From contig NZ_KB905466.1 in assembly GCF_000381365.1 (NCBI RefSeq), positions 1,300,693 to 1,364,692 on the forward strand: 64,000 bases of DNA, in the 5' to 3' direction. The notes under the pieces are model-generated. The model made no database searches. It was given only the letters and a program-made list of their open reading frames with translations, and was not told the origin of the DNA. The position numbers and the translations under genes are program-made. Position 1 is the first letter of the stretch, and each line of letters begins with the position of its first letter. Shown here one piece after another: positions 1 through 9,136 of the stretch. Source of the DNA: Bacteroides salyersiae WAL 10018 = DSM 18765 = JCM 12988 (GTDB lineage Bacteria > Bacteroidota > Bacteroidia > Bacteroidales > Bacteroidaceae).

Positions 1-1
1 A

Positions 2-1030
2 ATCGTATTTTTCACTATAGCCGTACTCCCGATATTCGGTGTGGGAGGTATTCAGGTGTTTGCCGCCGAAGCCAGCGGACCGACACATGACAAGGTACAC
101 CCGCGCATCGGTATCACTGCCAAATGGATATGGGGTATTTATGCCGGGCTAACAGGAACACTGATCATTCTATTAATGTTCGGCGGAATGAATATTTTCG
201 ACAGCATATGCCATGCTTTCGCAACCACCAGTACCGGGGGGTTCTCTACCAAACAGGCCAGCATCGAATATTATCACTCTCCTTATATAGAATATGTGAT
301 CTCTATCTTCATGTTTATATCAGGTATCAACTTCACCTTATTATTATTGTTCGTCAACGGAAAGCTCAAAAAATTTGTCCACGATGCCGAATTGAAATGG
401 TATTTCTGGTCCGTGACAGGTTTTACGATAGTAATTGCCGCTATTCTCTATTATAACAGTTCGATGGGAGTAGAAGAGGCTTTCCGTAAATCACTCTTTC
501 AGGTAGCTTCTCTCCACACATCTACGGGATTTGCAACAGCCGATTATATGACGTGGCCGGCGATAACATGGGGCATGCTAACCGTAATTATGATTATGGG
601 TGCCTGTGCCGGTAGTACCACAGGAGGTATAAAAAGCATCCGTCTGGTTATACTGGCCAAAGTTTCAAGAAACGAATTCAAACACATCATACATCCCAAC
701 GCCGTGCTTCCGGTACGGGTAAACAAACAGGTTATCTCTCCCTCCATACGTTCTACCGTGTTAGCATTCACTTTCTTGTATACCGTACTAATTATCGCCG
801 GCACATTGGCAATGCTCGGGTTAGGAGTCGGCCTGACGGAATCATTGGGATGTACCATCTCCAGTCTGGGAAACATGGGACCAGGACTCGGCCTGTGTGG
901 TCCTGCTTACTCATGGAACGAACTGCCCGATGCTGCTAAATGGCTGATGTCATTTTTTATGTTGCTCGGACGTCTCGAGTTATTTACGGTTTTATTATTA
1001 TTCAGCTCCGATTTCTGGAAAAAGAATTGA
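2..1030 (+). CDS. trkH: TrkH-family potassium uptake protein (C-terminal part)
   Basis: The reading frame is already open at the left edge, so the start lies outside the window. This is the membrane, ion-conducting subunit of a Trk/Ktr potassium transporter, which normally works with the cytoplasmic NAD-binding protein TrkA. The visible 342 or so residues contain repeated hydrophobic segments and selectivity-filter-like glycine loops (TTSTGGFS, HTSTGFATAD, GSTTGGIKS, GNMGPGLG), as expected for the repeated pore domains. The protein ends in a last membrane helix, SFFMLLGRLELFTVLLLF. A trkA gene is expected upstream but cannot be seen. The family call is secure. Confidence 0.93.
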   Translation: MVFFTIAVLPIFGVGGIQVFAAEASGPTHDKVHPRIGITAKWIWGIYAGLTGTLIILLMFGGMNIFDSICHAFATTSTGGFSTKQASIEYYHSPYIEYVISIFMFISGINFTLLLLFVNGKLKKFVHDAELKWYFWSVTGFTIVIAAILYYNSSMGVEEAFRKSLFQVASLHTSTGFATADYMTWPAITWGMLTVIMIMGACAGSTTGGIKSIRLVILAKVSRNEFKHIIHPNAVLPVRVNKQVISPSIRSTVLAFTFLYTVLIIAGTLAMLGLGVGLTESLGCTISSLGNMGPGLGLCGPAYSWNELPDAAKWLMSFFMLLGRLELFTVLLLFSSDFWKKN

Positions 1031-1043
1031 TCCAAATCAATTC
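1024..1043 (+). terminator. small hairpin over the trkH stop codon
   Basis: GAATTGAT and ATCAATTC (8-bp stem, 4-nt loop) overlap the stop codon, and a T-run follows at 1060-1065. The hairpin is AT-rich, so it would be a weak terminator. Confidence 0.35.
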
Positions 1044-1102
1044 AGAGTGCTAAAAAACCTTTTTTGTCATGCAGAGATTGCAAAAAGAATGAATTTAAAT
1101 TC

Positions 1103-1110
1103 TATATTTG
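1103..1110 (+). promoter_or_regulatory. Bacteroides -7 box (TATATTTG) for the gene at 1131
   Basis: TATATTTG matches the Bacteroides -7 consensus TAnnTTTG. It lies 20 bp before the ATG of the small exported protein. A TTTG at -33 is not clear; ATTG at 1077-1080 is the nearest candidate. Confidence 0.55.
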
Positions 1111-1130
1111 CAGCCGTTTAAAAGCGAAAT

Positions 1131-1505
1131 ATGAAACAAAGCTTAAAATATGGCATATTATTGATATTTGCCCTATTGCTTCACTCAATAGTGACGGAAG
1201 CGACGGGGGAGACTGTAATGCCCGATGTTTTAAGCCATAACAAATGTTTTGTATCACAGGCACGCCCCATGCGTAATGCCATCGAAAAGTTTTATCTTTT
1301 CTGTTCTCCGCTCTCCTGTGAAATGGGACACGCCGACCTCTCGCACGTACCTACCGACAAAAATTTCCTGCGTCTGGCCATTCGTCAGTACAGATATAGA
1401 GGAATACTTCCTTCACTTTACGAACATTCGTCACAGTTATACACCCACGACCCCGAAGACCCCATAATGCACTACATTTACGGGCAGAGGAAAATCGTAA
1501 TTTAA
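1131..1505 (+). CDS. small exported protein of unknown function
   Basis: This encodes 124 residues. The N-terminus is a typical signal peptide (MKQS, then a hydrophobic run ILLIFALLLHSIV, then TEATG), so the mature product of about 100 residues is probably periplasmic. The mature part has three cysteines (CFVS, FCSPLSC) and is rich in His and Tyr towards the end; no known domain is recognised. It stands alone, between trkH and nuoA on the same strand, with its own -7 box 20 bp upstream and a hairpin downstream. The signal peptide and promoter argue for a real gene; no function can be given. Confidence 0.7.
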   Translation: MKQSLKYGILLIFALLLHSIVTEATGETVMPDVLSHNKCFVSQARPMRNAIEKFYLFCSPLSCEMGHADLSHVPTDKNFLRLAIRQYRYRGILPSLYEHSSQLYTHDPEDPIMHYIYGQRKIVI

Positions 1506-1543
1506 CAGTAACGAACTTACTTCGGAAACCAAACGATTCGTGG

Positions 1544-1573
1544 TAAAGATGTATCCCCGTTGTTACATCTTTA
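1544..1573 (+). terminator. hairpin between the small exported gene and nuoA
   Basis: TAAAGATGTA at 1544-1553 pairs perfectly with TACATCTTTA at 1564-1573 (10-bp stem, 10-nt loop). It may end the upstream transcript or lie in the nuo leader. A second, imperfect hairpin (TAAGGGA...TCCTTTCTTA) lies at about 1592-1613. No convincing nuo promoter was found in this 190-bp gap. Confidence 0.4.
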
Positions 1574-1695
1574 TAGTTGCGTACAGTACTTGTAAGGGAG
1601 AATCCTTTCTTATGTACGTAATATACATTTCTACCACAATCCTCCGCTTTTAGTTTAAGAAAAAATATTTCTCAATCTAAATATATACTTGGATT

Positions 1696-2046
1696 ATGAA
1701 TTTTACATTGTTAGTTGTTGTTTTGCTAACGGCAATTGCATTTGTCGGTGTAGTGATAGCCCTGTCAAGAGCTATTTCTCCACGATCATACAATGCACAA
1801 AAGTTTGAAGCCTATGAATGTGGTATTCCCACACGCGGAAAATCATGGATGCAGTTTCGTGTGGGTTACTACCTGTTTGCCATTCTGTTTCTCATGTTCG
1901 ATGTGGAAACGGTATTCCTTTTCCCATGGGCAGTAGTAGTACGCGACATGGGAGTACAAGCGCTGATAAGCGTTATCTTCTTTTTAGTAATATTGGTGCT
2001 GGGACTCGCTTATGCCTGGCGGAAAGGAGCTTTGGAATGGAAGTAA
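1696..2046 (+). CDS. nuoA: NADH-quinone oxidoreductase subunit A
   Basis: NuoA is a small membrane subunit of respiratory complex I, next to the quinone site and NuoH. The 116 residues have three predicted membrane helices (residues about 3-25, 55-78 and 84-106). The family loop KFEAYECGIPTRGKSW lies after the first helix, carrying the conserved Cys of the deactivation-sensitive loop. It is the first gene of the nuo operon and overlaps nuoB by 10 bp, suggesting translational coupling. Length is normal for the family. Confidence 0.95.
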   Translation: MNFTLLVVVLLTAIAFVGVVIALSRAISPRSYNAQKFEAYECGIPTRGKSWMQFRVGYYLFAILFLMFDVETVFLFPWAVVVRDMGVQALISVIFFLVILVLGLAYAWRKGALEWK

Positions 2047-2621
2047 TAAAGAAACCCAAAATAAAATCAATCCCATATGACGAATTCATCGACAATGAGT
2101 CGTTGGAGAAGCTGGTTCAGGAACTCAATCAAGGAGGTGCAAACGTCTTTGTGGGAGTACTGGACGACCTCATCAACTGGGGACGCAGTAATTCGCTGTG
2201 GCCACTTACTTTCGCAACCAGTTGTTGCGGTATCGAATTCATGGCACTGGGTGCCGCGCGTTACGACATGGCCCGCTTCGGGTTTGAAGTAGCCCGTGCC
2301 AGTCCACGGCAAGCAGATATGATCATGGTATGCGGTACAATCACCAACAAAATGGCTCCGGTACTGAAACGTCTGTACGATCAGATGGCCGATCCAAAAT
2401 ATGTGATCGCCGTAGGTGGATGCGCCGTAAGCGGAGGCCCTTTCAAAAAATCCTATCATGTACTGAACGGAGTAGACAAAATTCTCCCGGTAGATGTATA
2501 CATTCCGGGATGCCCGCCTCGCCCTGAAGCATTTTATTATGGAATGATGCAGTTGCAACGTAAAGTGAAAATTGAAAAATTCTTCGGCGGAGTAAATAGA
2601 AAAGAAAAGGAACAGGAATAA
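2037..2621 (+). CDS. nuoB: NADH-quinone oxidoreductase subunit B
   Basis: NuoB carries the terminal [4Fe-4S] cluster N2, which passes electrons to quinone. I chose the ATG at 2037 (MEVIKKPK) because the frame further upstream only mirrors nuoA; this gives 194 residues and a 10-bp overlap with nuoA. The N2 ligands are visible: the tandem Cys63-Cys64 (ATSCCGIEF), Cys129 (AVGGCAVSGG) and Cys159 (IPGCPPRPE). A repeat-containing spacer of 140 bp separates it from nuoCD. Confidence 0.97.
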   Translation: MEVIKKPKIKSIPYDEFIDNESLEKLVQELNQGGANVFVGVLDDLINWGRSNSLWPLTFATSCCGIEFMALGAARYDMARFGFEVARASPRQADMIMVCGTITNKMAPVLKRLYDQMADPKYVIAVGGCAVSGGPFKKSYHVLNGVDKILPVDVYIPGCPPRPEAFYYGMMQLQRKVKIEKFFGGVNRKEKEQE

Positions 2622-2633
2622 TGATTCAATGTG

Positions 2634-2746
2634 CCAATATGCCAATGTGCCAATTGCCATGCGGCATGATGAGATAATCAGCCGGCATATTAGCGTATCA
2701 AGCAGCGCAATAAACAGTACAACCAATTGTCACATTGACATATTGA
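2634..2746. repeat. imperfect inverted repeat of GCCAATGTG words (nuoB-nuoCD spacer)
   Basis: The 23-nt arm at 2634-2656 consists of short words (CCAATAT, GCCAATGTG, CCAATTG). It pairs with 2724-2746 with 3 mismatches. The arms flank a GC-richer core that starts CCATGCGGCATGAT. Related arms occur at 30.6 and 58.6 kb and, degraded, at 6.1 kb. Confidence 0.8.
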
Positions 2747-2761
2747 CTAATTATTAATAGT

Positions 2762-4354
2762 ATGCAAGAAATAAAATACATAGAACCCGCAGCGTTACAC
2801 GACGAAATGGCACGCTTGCGGAATGAGCGGAAGATGGATTTTCTGGAAAGCCTTACCGGCATGGACTGGGGAGAACCTGCCGAAAATGATGCACCGGATA
2901 CTGTTCGTGGCTTGGGGGTGGTATATCATTTAGAATCCACTACCACCGGAGAACGCATTGCCGTGAAAACGTCTACCCTGAACCGTGAAAATCCGGAAAT
3001 TCCTTCTGTATGCGACCTTTGGAAAGCGGCAGAATTAAACGAACGTGAAGTGTACGACTACTATGGTATTGTCTTTGTCGGGCATCCTGACATGCGTCGT
3101 CTCTTTCTACGTAACGATTGGGTAGGCTATCCGCTACGAAAAGACAACGATCCCGAAAAAGAAAACCCGCTGCGCATGTGGAACGAGGACACCATCGACA
3201 CGACAACGGAAATCGAACTGAACCCGGATGGAAGTATAAAAAATAAAGAAACCATTCTTTTCGGCGATGAAGAGTATGTGGTGAATATCGGACCTCAGCA
3301 TCCGGCCACACACGGTGTACTCCGTTTCCGTGTATCATTAGAAGGGGAAATCATCCGTAAAATCGACCCGAACTGCGGTTATATACACCGTGGTATCGAG
3401 AAGATGAACGAAAGCCTCACCTACCCACAAACACTGGCACTGACCGACCGTCTTGACTATCTCGGAGCGCAACAAAACCGGCATGCTTTGTGTATGTGTA
3501 TCGAAAAGGCGATGGGCATCGAAGTAAGCGACCGGGTAAAATACATCCGCACCATCATGGACGAGTTGCAACGTATCGACTCTCACCTTTTATTCTATGC
3601 TTGTCTCTGTATGGACCTCGGAGCACTGACAGCATTCTTCTATGGCTTCCGTGACCGGGAAAAGATTTTGGACATTTTCGAAGAGACCTGCGGCGGACGG
3701 TTGATTATGAATTATAACACCATCGGTGGCGTACAAGCCGACCTCCATCCCAACTTCGTAAAACGGGTGAAAGAATTTATCCCTTACATGAGAGGTATCA
3801 TACACGAATACCACGATGTATTTACAGGTAATATCATCGCCCAAAGCCGTCTGAAAGGTGTAGGCGTATTGAGTCGGGAAGACGCCATCTCATTCGGCGC
3901 CACCGGAGGTACGGGACGTGCCAGTGGCTGGGCTTGCGATGTTCGTAAACGTATGCCCTACGGTGTATACGACAAAGTGGACTTTAAAGAAATTCTCTAT
4001 ACCGAAGGGGACTCGTTTGCCCGCTACATGGTGCGTATGGACGAAATCATGGAAAGTCTCAACATCATCGAACAATTGATCGACAACATCCCTGAAGGAC
4101 CGTTCCAAGAGAAAATGAAACCGATCATCCGTGTACCCGAAGGTTCTTATTATGCTGCCGTGGAAGGCAGTCGTGGAGAATTCGGTGTATACCTTGAAAG
4201 CCGGGGCGACAAGATGCCTTATCGTTTACACTACCGCTCTACGGGATTACCGTTGGTGAGTGTAGTCGATACAATCTGTCGAGGAGCCAAGATTGCCGAC
4301 TTGATTGCCATTGGTGGAACATTGGACTATGTAGTACCGGATATTGATAGATAA
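2762..4354 (+). CDS. nuoCD: NADH-quinone oxidoreductase fused subunit C/D
   Basis: This is a fusion of NuoC (residues about 1-150) and NuoD (about 165-530), the peripheral subunits that connect the iron-sulfur chain to the quinone cavity. The NuoC part has LWKAAELNEREVYDYYGI and RLFLRNDW. The NuoD part has the quinone-loop motif GPQHPATHG, then GYIHRGIEK and LTDRLDYLG, and ends in GTLDYVVPDIDR as usual. The hydrogenase-type Ni ligands are absent, as in all complex I NuoD proteins. Fused nuoCD is known in several bacterial groups. At 530 residues the protein is complete. Confidence 0.96.
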   Translation: MQEIKYIEPAALHDEMARLRNERKMDFLESLTGMDWGEPAENDAPDTVRGLGVVYHLESTTTGERIAVKTSTLNRENPEIPSVCDLWKAAELNEREVYDYYGIVFVGHPDMRRLFLRNDWVGYPLRKDNDPEKENPLRMWNEDTIDTTTEIELNPDGSIKNKETILFGDEEYVVNIGPQHPATHGVLRFRVSLEGEIIRKIDPNCGYIHRGIEKMNESLTYPQTLALTDRLDYLGAQQNRHALCMCIEKAMGIEVSDRVKYIRTIMDELQRIDSHLLFYACLCMDLGALTAFFYGFRDREKILDIFEETCGGRLIMNYNTIGGVQADLHPNFVKRVKEFIPYMRGIIHEYHDVFTGNIIAQSRLKGVGVLSREDAISFGATGGTGRASGWACDVRKRMPYGVYDKVDFKEILYTEGDSFARYMVRMDEIMESLNIIEQLIDNIPEGPFQEKMKPIIRVPEGSYYAAVEGSRGEFGVYLESRGDKMPYRLHYRSTGLPLVSVVDTICRGAKIADLIAIGGTLDYVVPDIDR

Positions 4355-4370
4355 AAGAGACTTATGATTT

Positions 4371-4470
4371 ATGAATGATGATTTATGATTTTTGAATGAC
4401 GGAAACTCTCCGGTTATAATTCATCAATCAAAAGCCATCCTTTCATAAATCAAAAAATCATAAATCAAAA
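4371..4470. repeat. inverted repeat of GATTTATGA words (nuoCD-nuoH spacer)
   Basis: The left arm (4371-4401) repeats GATTTATGA and GATTTTTGAATGA. The right arm (4441-4470) carries the complementary words TCATAAATC and AAAAAATCATAAATC. Between them lies a small hairpin, CGG...CCG. This is a different word set from the nuoB-nuoCD spacer but the same architecture. Confidence 0.7.
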
Positions 4471-4476
4471 AAAAAC

Positions 4477-5553
4477 ATGTTTGACTTTAGTATTGTAACA
4501 AACTGGATACACCAAATGCTGACTTCCGTCATGCCGGAAGGATGGGCTGTATTCATCGAATGTGTGGCAATAGGCGTATGTATCATATTAATGTATGCCC
4601 TCCTTGCCATTGTACTGATATATATGGAGCGCAAAGTGTGCGGATTCTTCCAATGCCGTCTCGGACCGATGCGCGTAGGCCCATGGGGCTCCATACAAGT
4701 GATTTGTGACGTCCTGAAAATGCTCACCAAAGAGATTTTCAACCCGAAGGGAGCCGACCAATTCCTATATAATTTGGCACCGTTCATGGTGATTATCGCC
4801 TCTTTCCTCACCTTTGCATGTCTACCGATAAACAAGGGAATGGAAGTACTGAACTTCAACGTAGGCGTATTCTTCCTGTTAGCAGCTTCGAGTATAGGTG
4901 TAGTGGGTATCTTGCTCGCCGGATGGGGATCAAACAATAAATTTTCCCTGATCGGTGCCATGCGTAGCGGTGCTCAGATCATCAGTTATGAATTATCGGT
5001 AGGCTTGAGTATACTGACGATGGTAGTACTGATGGGTACCATGCAGTTCTCTGAAATCGTAGAAGGACAGGCGGACGGATGGTTTATCTTTAAAGGACAC
5101 ATCCCTGCCGTTATCGCTTTCATCATCTATCTGATTGCAGGAAACGCAGAATGTAATCGTGGTCCATTCGACCTTCCCGAAGCCGAAAGTGAGCTGACAG
5201 CAGGTTATCACACGGAATATTCGGGTATGCACTTCGGTTTCTTCTATCTGGCAGAATATCTGAATTTATTCATCGTATCGGCTGTAGCCGCCACCATTTT
5301 TTTAGGAGGTTGGATGCCATTGCATATCTCCGGACTGGACGGCTTCAATGCCATAATGGATTATATTCCCGGATTTATCTGGTTCTTCGGTAAGGCATTC
5401 TTCGTAGTATTCCTACTGATGTGGGTGAAATGGACTTTTCCCCGCCTACGTATCGACCAGATCTTAGCATTAGAATGGAAATACCTGGTACCGATATCCA
5501 TGCTGAACCTATTACTGATGGTATTAATCGTTGTCTTCGGCCTGCACTTTTAG
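4477..5553 (+). CDS. nuoH: NADH-quinone oxidoreductase subunit H
   Basis: NuoH is the membrane subunit that forms the quinone entry tunnel and links quinone chemistry to ion pumping. The 358 residues have about eight membrane helices. Diagnostic loops are present: [24 protein letters not shown] after helix 1, and the acidic loop [23 protein letters not shown], which carries the conserved glutamates of the E-channel. The end, [10 protein letters not shown] followed by a last helix, is typical. It begins right after the CD/H repeat spacer and lies 34 bp before nuoI. Confidence 0.96.
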   Translation: MFDFSIVTNWIHQMLTSVMPEGWAVFIECVAIGVCIILMYALLAIVLIYMERKVCGFFQCRLGPMRVGPWGSIQVICDVLKMLTKEIFNPKGADQFLYNLAPFMVIIASFLTFACLPINKGMEVLNFNVGVFFLLAASSIGVVGILLAGWGSNNKFSLIGAMRSGAQIISYELSVGLSILTMVVLMGTMQFSEIVEGQADGWFIFKGHIPAVIAFIIYLIAGNAECNRGPFDLPEAESELTAGYHTEYSGMHFGFFYLAEYLNLFIVSAVAATIFLGGWMPLHISGLDGFNAIMDYIPGFIWFFGKAFFVVFLLMWVKWTFPRLRIDQILALEWKYLVPISMLNLLLMVLIVVFGLHF

Positions 5554-5587
5554 TGCTTCCAGGAGATTATTTTAATCATATAGAAGA

Positions 5588-6061
5588 ATGAAAAAAGAAG
5601 AATATACATATTTAGGAGGTCTTGTTCACGGTATCGGCACATTGCTGACCGGTATGAAGACCACCATGAAAGTGTACTTCCGCAAGAAAGTGACAGAACA
5701 ATACCCGGAAAACCGGAAAGAATTGAAAATGTTCGACCGTTTTCGTGGCACACTTACTATGCCGCACAACGAACAGAACGAACATCGTTGCATTGCCTGC
5801 GGACTATGTCAAAATGCCTGCCCCAATGACACGATAAAAGTCATTTCCGAAACGATTGAAACGGAAGAAGGGAAAAAGAAGAAAATACTTGCCAGATATG
5901 AATACGACCTCGGTTCCTGTATATTTTGCCAGCTCTGTGTGAACGCTTGTCCGCACGATGCCATCACGTTTGATCAGAATTTCGAGCATGCCGTATTCGA
6001 CCGGTCAAAGCTCATACTACGGCTGAACCATGAGGGCAGTAAAGTGATGGAAAAAAAATAA
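5588..6061 (+). CDS. nuoI: NADH-quinone oxidoreductase subunit I
   Basis: NuoI is a ferredoxin-like subunit carrying the two [4Fe-4S] clusters N6a and N6b, which bring electrons to NuoB. In 157 residues both CxxCxxCxxxCP motifs are complete: Cys68, 71, 74 and 78 (CIACGLCQNACP) and Cys111, 114, 117 and 121 (CIFCQLCVNACP). Because NuoEFG are absent, NuoI is the likely outermost cluster subunit and the probable docking point for the electron donor (an inference). A 140-bp repeat spacer follows. Confidence 0.96.
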   Translation: MKKEEYTYLGGLVHGIGTLLTGMKTTMKVYFRKKVTEQYPENRKELKMFDRFRGTLTMPHNEQNEHRCIACGLCQNACPNDTIKVISETIETEEGKKKKILARYEYDLGSCIFCQLCVNACPHDAITFDQNFEHAVFDRSKLILRLNHEGSKVMEKK

Positions 6062-6201
6062 TACGCCTATGTGGCATTACGCTAAATGGTACCAATGTAC
6101 CATTAGCAGAATTGAGAAAATAAATAAATTAAATAATAAACAAATAAGTGCACAGCCAATCGGCACATTAGCACATTGGCATATCAGCACATTATTAAAT
6201 T
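6062..6201. repeat. degraded GCCAAT-word repeat (nuoI-nuoJ spacer)
   Basis: The right part (about 6160-6195) reads CCAATCGGCACATTAGCACATTGGCATATCAGCACATT, written here as its word units: GGCACATT, AGCACATT, GGCATAT, CAGCACATT. The left part (about 6064-6110) has weaker complementary words (CCTATGTGGCATTACGCTAAATGG, in overlapping pieces) and a small hairpin GGTAC...GTACC. It appears to be an old member of the family seen at 2.6 and 30.6 kb. Confidence 0.6.
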
Positions 6202-6714
6202 ATGGAATTTACACTTGAAACAGTAGTATTCTACTTCCTGGCCGCATTCATCTCAGTAATGTGTATACTGACGGTGACAACACAACGTATCGTACGTTCG
6301 GCCACTTACCTGCTCTTTGTCCTTTTCGGTACGGCAGGTATCTATTTTCTGTTGGGATACACATTCCTGGCTTCGGTACAAATGATGGTTTATGCCGGCG
6401 GTATCGTAGTACTCTATGTGTTTTCTATCTTATTGACAAGCGGCGAGGGCGACCGTGCCGAGAAGTTAAAACGTAGTAAGTTCATAGCTGGACTGGGAAC
6501 CACCATAGTAGGAGCCATTATCGTATTGTTCATCACTCTGAGCCATCGTTTTGTATCAGTGAGCAATCCGGAACCGATAGAGATCACAATCAAAACCATC
6601 GGACATGCACTACTGTCGGGAGACAAATACGGATATATTCTGCCTTTCGAAGCTGTCAGTATCTTGCTGCTGGCCTGTATCGTAGGTGGATTGTTGATTG
6701 CACGTAAAAGATGA
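6202..6714 (+). CDS. nuoJ: NADH-quinone oxidoreductase subunit J
   Basis: NuoJ is a membrane subunit of the complex I arm, with five helices, between NuoA/H and the antiporter-like subunits. The 170 residues show five hydrophobic segments. The conserved third-helix stretch ASVQMMVYAGGIVVLYVFSILL includes the pi-bulge region with YAGGI. The final helix ends GGLLIARKR. Length and order (I-J-K) fit the family. Confidence 0.95.
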   Translation: MEFTLETVVFYFLAAFISVMCILTVTTQRIVRSATYLLFVLFGTAGIYFLLGYTFLASVQMMVYAGGIVVLYVFSILLTSGEGDRAEKLKRSKFIAGLGTTIVGAIIVLFITLSHRFVSVSNPEPIEITIKTIGHALLSGDKYGYILPFEAVSILLLACIVGGLLIARKR

Positions 6715-6716
6715 AA

Positions 6717-6846
6717 AGATTTACGATTGAACAATTTACGATTTACCATTTGCTGCGCAATGCAGAAAGAGTAAACGATAAATGATAAAATCGTAGATAA
6801 AAAGCATAAAAAAATAATAAATAGTAAATCGTCAAATAGTAAATAG
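6717..6846. repeat. TTTACGATT-word repeats (nuoJ-nuoK spacer)
   Basis: The spacer is built from TTTACGATT words on one side (GATTTACGATT, AATTTACGATTT) and the complements on the other (AAACGATAAATGATAAAATCG, in pieces; GTAAATCGTCAAATAGTAAAT at 6823 on). A GC-richer core, CATTTGCTGCGCAATGCAG, sits between them. The same word family, one-armed, occurs in the nuoL-nuoM gap (9100-9132) and before mgtE (55193-55210). Confidence 0.65.
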
Positions 6847-6848
6847 AT

Positions 6849-7160
6849 ATGATGATACACATGGAATATTATCTGGTGGTTTCGACCATCATGATGTTTG
6901 CAGGCATCTACGGATTCTTTACACGCCGCAACACGCTGGCAATATTGATCTCCGTAGAACTGATGCTGAACGCAACGGACATCAACTTTGCCGTATTCAA
7001 CCGTTTTCTTTTTCCGGACGGACTGGAAGGGTATTTCTTCGCGCTGTTCTCTATAGCCATCTCGGCGGCCGAGACGGCTGTTGCCATCGCAATCATGATT
7101 AATATCTACCGTAATATCCGGAGTATCCAAGTCAAGAAACTGGATGATATGAAGTGGTAA
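6849..7160 (+). CDS. nuoK: NADH-quinone oxidoreductase subunit K
   Basis: NuoK is the small three-helix, MrpC-like membrane subunit that carries part of the ion path. It has 103 residues. The conserved glutamates sit in the helices ILISVELMLNATDINF (E in SVELMLNA) and ISAAETAVAIAIM (E in AAETA). Three in-frame ATGs exist (6849, 6852, 6861); I give the first, but the one at 6861 (MEYYLVVS) would also give a normal protein. Confidence 0.94.
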   Translation: MMIHMEYYLVVSTIMMFAGIYGFFTRRNTLAILISVELMLNATDINFAVFNRFLFPDGLEGYFFALFSIAISAAETAVAIAIMINIYRNIRSIQVKKLDDMKW

Positions 7161-7200
7161 AAAGACATTGACTGATTAAATAAAGAATTAAATTAACAAT

Positions 7201-9087
7201 ATGGAATATACAATATTAATACTTCTCCTCCCTCTCCTCTCTTTCCTGTTGCTGGGAATCGGAGGGAAATGGATGACGCACCGCACAGCGGGTTTCATCG
7301 GCACGGCAGTGTTGGGAGTAGTGGCGGTGCTGTCATACGTTACAGCAGTGCAATATTTTTCGGCACCACGCTTAGAAGACGGTACATTTGCCACTTGGAT
7401 ACCTTATAATTTCGAGTGGTTGCCTTTCACAGAAACACTGACATTCAATATAGGAATTCTATTAGACCCTATTTCGGTGATGATGTTAATTGTCATCTCC
7501 ACTGTGTCGCTGATGGTACACATCTACTCTTTCGGCTACATGAAAGGAGAAAAAGGCTTTCAGCGCTATTATGCTTTCCTGAGCCTTTTCACAATGTCGA
7601 TGCTCGGGTTGGTGGTAGCCACCAATATTTTCCAAATGTATCTATTCTGGGAATTGGTGGGTGTATCGTCTTATTTGCTCATCGGATTTTATTATACCAA
7701 ACCGGCAGCCATCGCAGCCAGTAAAAAAGCATTTATCGTAACACGTTTTGCCGACTTGGGTTTCCTGATCGGTATCCTTATTTACGGATACTACGGAGGA
7801 ACGTTCGGATTTACACCCGATACGGTTTCGCTGATTAGTGGCGGTGCTTCAATGCTTCCTTTGGCATTGGGATTGATGTTTGTAGGTGGTGCCGGTAAGA
7901 GTGCTATGTTTCCGTTGCACATCTGGTTGCCGGATGCCATGGAAGGCCCTACTCCCGTATCTGCATTGATTCATGCTGCGACAATGGTAGTAGCCGGTGT
8001 ATATCTGGTAGCCCGCATGTTCCCGCTATTCATCGCCTATGCACCGGATGTATTGCATTGGATTGCTTACGTAGGCGCTTTCACTGCGTTCTATGCTGCC
8101 AGTGTGGCTTGTGTACAGAGTGACATCAAACGCGTACTCGCTTTCTCCACCATCTCGCAGATCGGGTTTATGATTGTAGCTTTGGGAGTCTGTACTTCTG
8201 CCGACCCGCATCACGGAGGCCTGGGCTACATGGCTTCCATGTTCCATTTATTCACACATGCGATGTTTAAAGCATTGCTATTCCTCGGTGCCGGTAGTAT
8301 CATCCATGCCGTACACTCCAATGAAATGTCGGCGATGGGCGGTTTGCGCAAATACATGCCGATCACACACATTACATTCCTGATTGCCTGTCTGGCTATT
8401 GCCGGCATTCCTCCGTTCTCCGGTTTCTTCTCTAAAGACGAGATACTGGCAGCCTGCTTCCAGTTCAGCCCCGTAATGGGTTGGATTATGACCGTGATTG
8501 CCGCCATGACCGCATTCTACATGTTCCGCCTTTATTACGGCATCTTCTGGGGAAAAGACAATAGCAAACAGTCTTCCCACACTCCCCATGAGAGTCCGAC
8601 AGCTATGACTATTCCTTTAATATTCTTGGCTCTCGTCACTTGTGGAGCCGGATTCATCCCTTTCGGACATTTCATCAGTTCAAACGGAGAATCCTACACG
8701 ATCCATCTGGACTGGACGGTGGCTGGTACAAGCATCGTCATCGCCCTTCTATCTATCGCTCTTGCCACTTACATGTATAAAGGCAGTAAACAACCGGTAG
8801 CCGACAGCCTACAACGCCGTTTCTCCGGATTGTGGACAGCTGCCTACCACCGGTTCTACATTGATGAGGTGTATCAGTTTATCACACATAAGATTATCTT
8901 CCGCTGCATCAGCAAGCCGATCGCTTGGTTCGATCGTCATGTAATAGACGGTACGTTCGACTTCATTGCCTGGGCAGCCAATGCGGCGAGCGATTCCATC
9001 CGTGGCTTCCAAAGCGGACAGATACAACAGTATACCTACGTATTCCTTTGCGGAGCGTTGGCTCTTATCCTGTTGCTTATTCTCTAA
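7201..9087 (+). CDS. nuoL: NADH-quinone oxidoreductase subunit L
   Basis: NuoL is the distal antiporter-like pumping subunit, with the long lateral helix. The 628 residues are very hydrophobic. Family signatures are the helix-5 glutamate in LFWELVGVSSYLLIGFYY, the lysine in GGAGKSAMFPLHIWLPDAM, and EGPTPVSALIHAATMVVAGVYL. The C-terminal part (after about residue 460) includes the linker and lateral helix. It lies 40 bp after nuoK. The protein is complete and of normal length. Confidence 0.96.
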   Translation: MEYTILILLLPLLSFLLLGIGGKWMTHRTAGFIGTAVLGVVAVLSYVTAVQYFSAPRLEDGTFATWIPYNFEWLPFTETLTFNIGILLDPISVMMLIVISTVSLMVHIYSFGYMKGEKGFQRYYAFLSLFTMSMLGLVVATNIFQMYLFWELVGVSSYLLIGFYYTKPAAIAASKKAFIVTRFADLGFLIGILIYGYYGGTFGFTPDTVSLISGGASMLPLALGLMFVGGAGKSAMFPLHIWLPDAMEGPTPVSALIHAATMVVAGVYLVARMFPLFIAYAPDVLHWIAYVGAFTAFYAASVACVQSDIKRVLAFSTISQIGFMIVALGVCTSADPHHGGLGYMASMFHLFTHAMFKALLFLGAGSIIHAVHSNEMSAMGGLRKYMPITHITFLIACLAIAGIPPFSGFFSKDEILAACFQFSPVMGWIMTVIAAMTAFYMFRLYYGIFWGKDNSKQSSHTPHESPTAMTIPLIFLALVTCGAGFIPFGHFISSNGESYTIHLDWTVAGTSIVIALLSIALATYMYKGSKQPVADSLQRRFSGLWTAAYHRFYIDEVYQFITHKIIFRCISKPIAWFDRHVIDGTFDFIAWAANAASDSIRGFQSGQIQQYTYVFLCGALALILLLIL

Positions 9088-9136
9088 CGTGATTCTCTAA
9101 ACAGTAAATTGTAAATAGTTAAATAGTAATATAAAG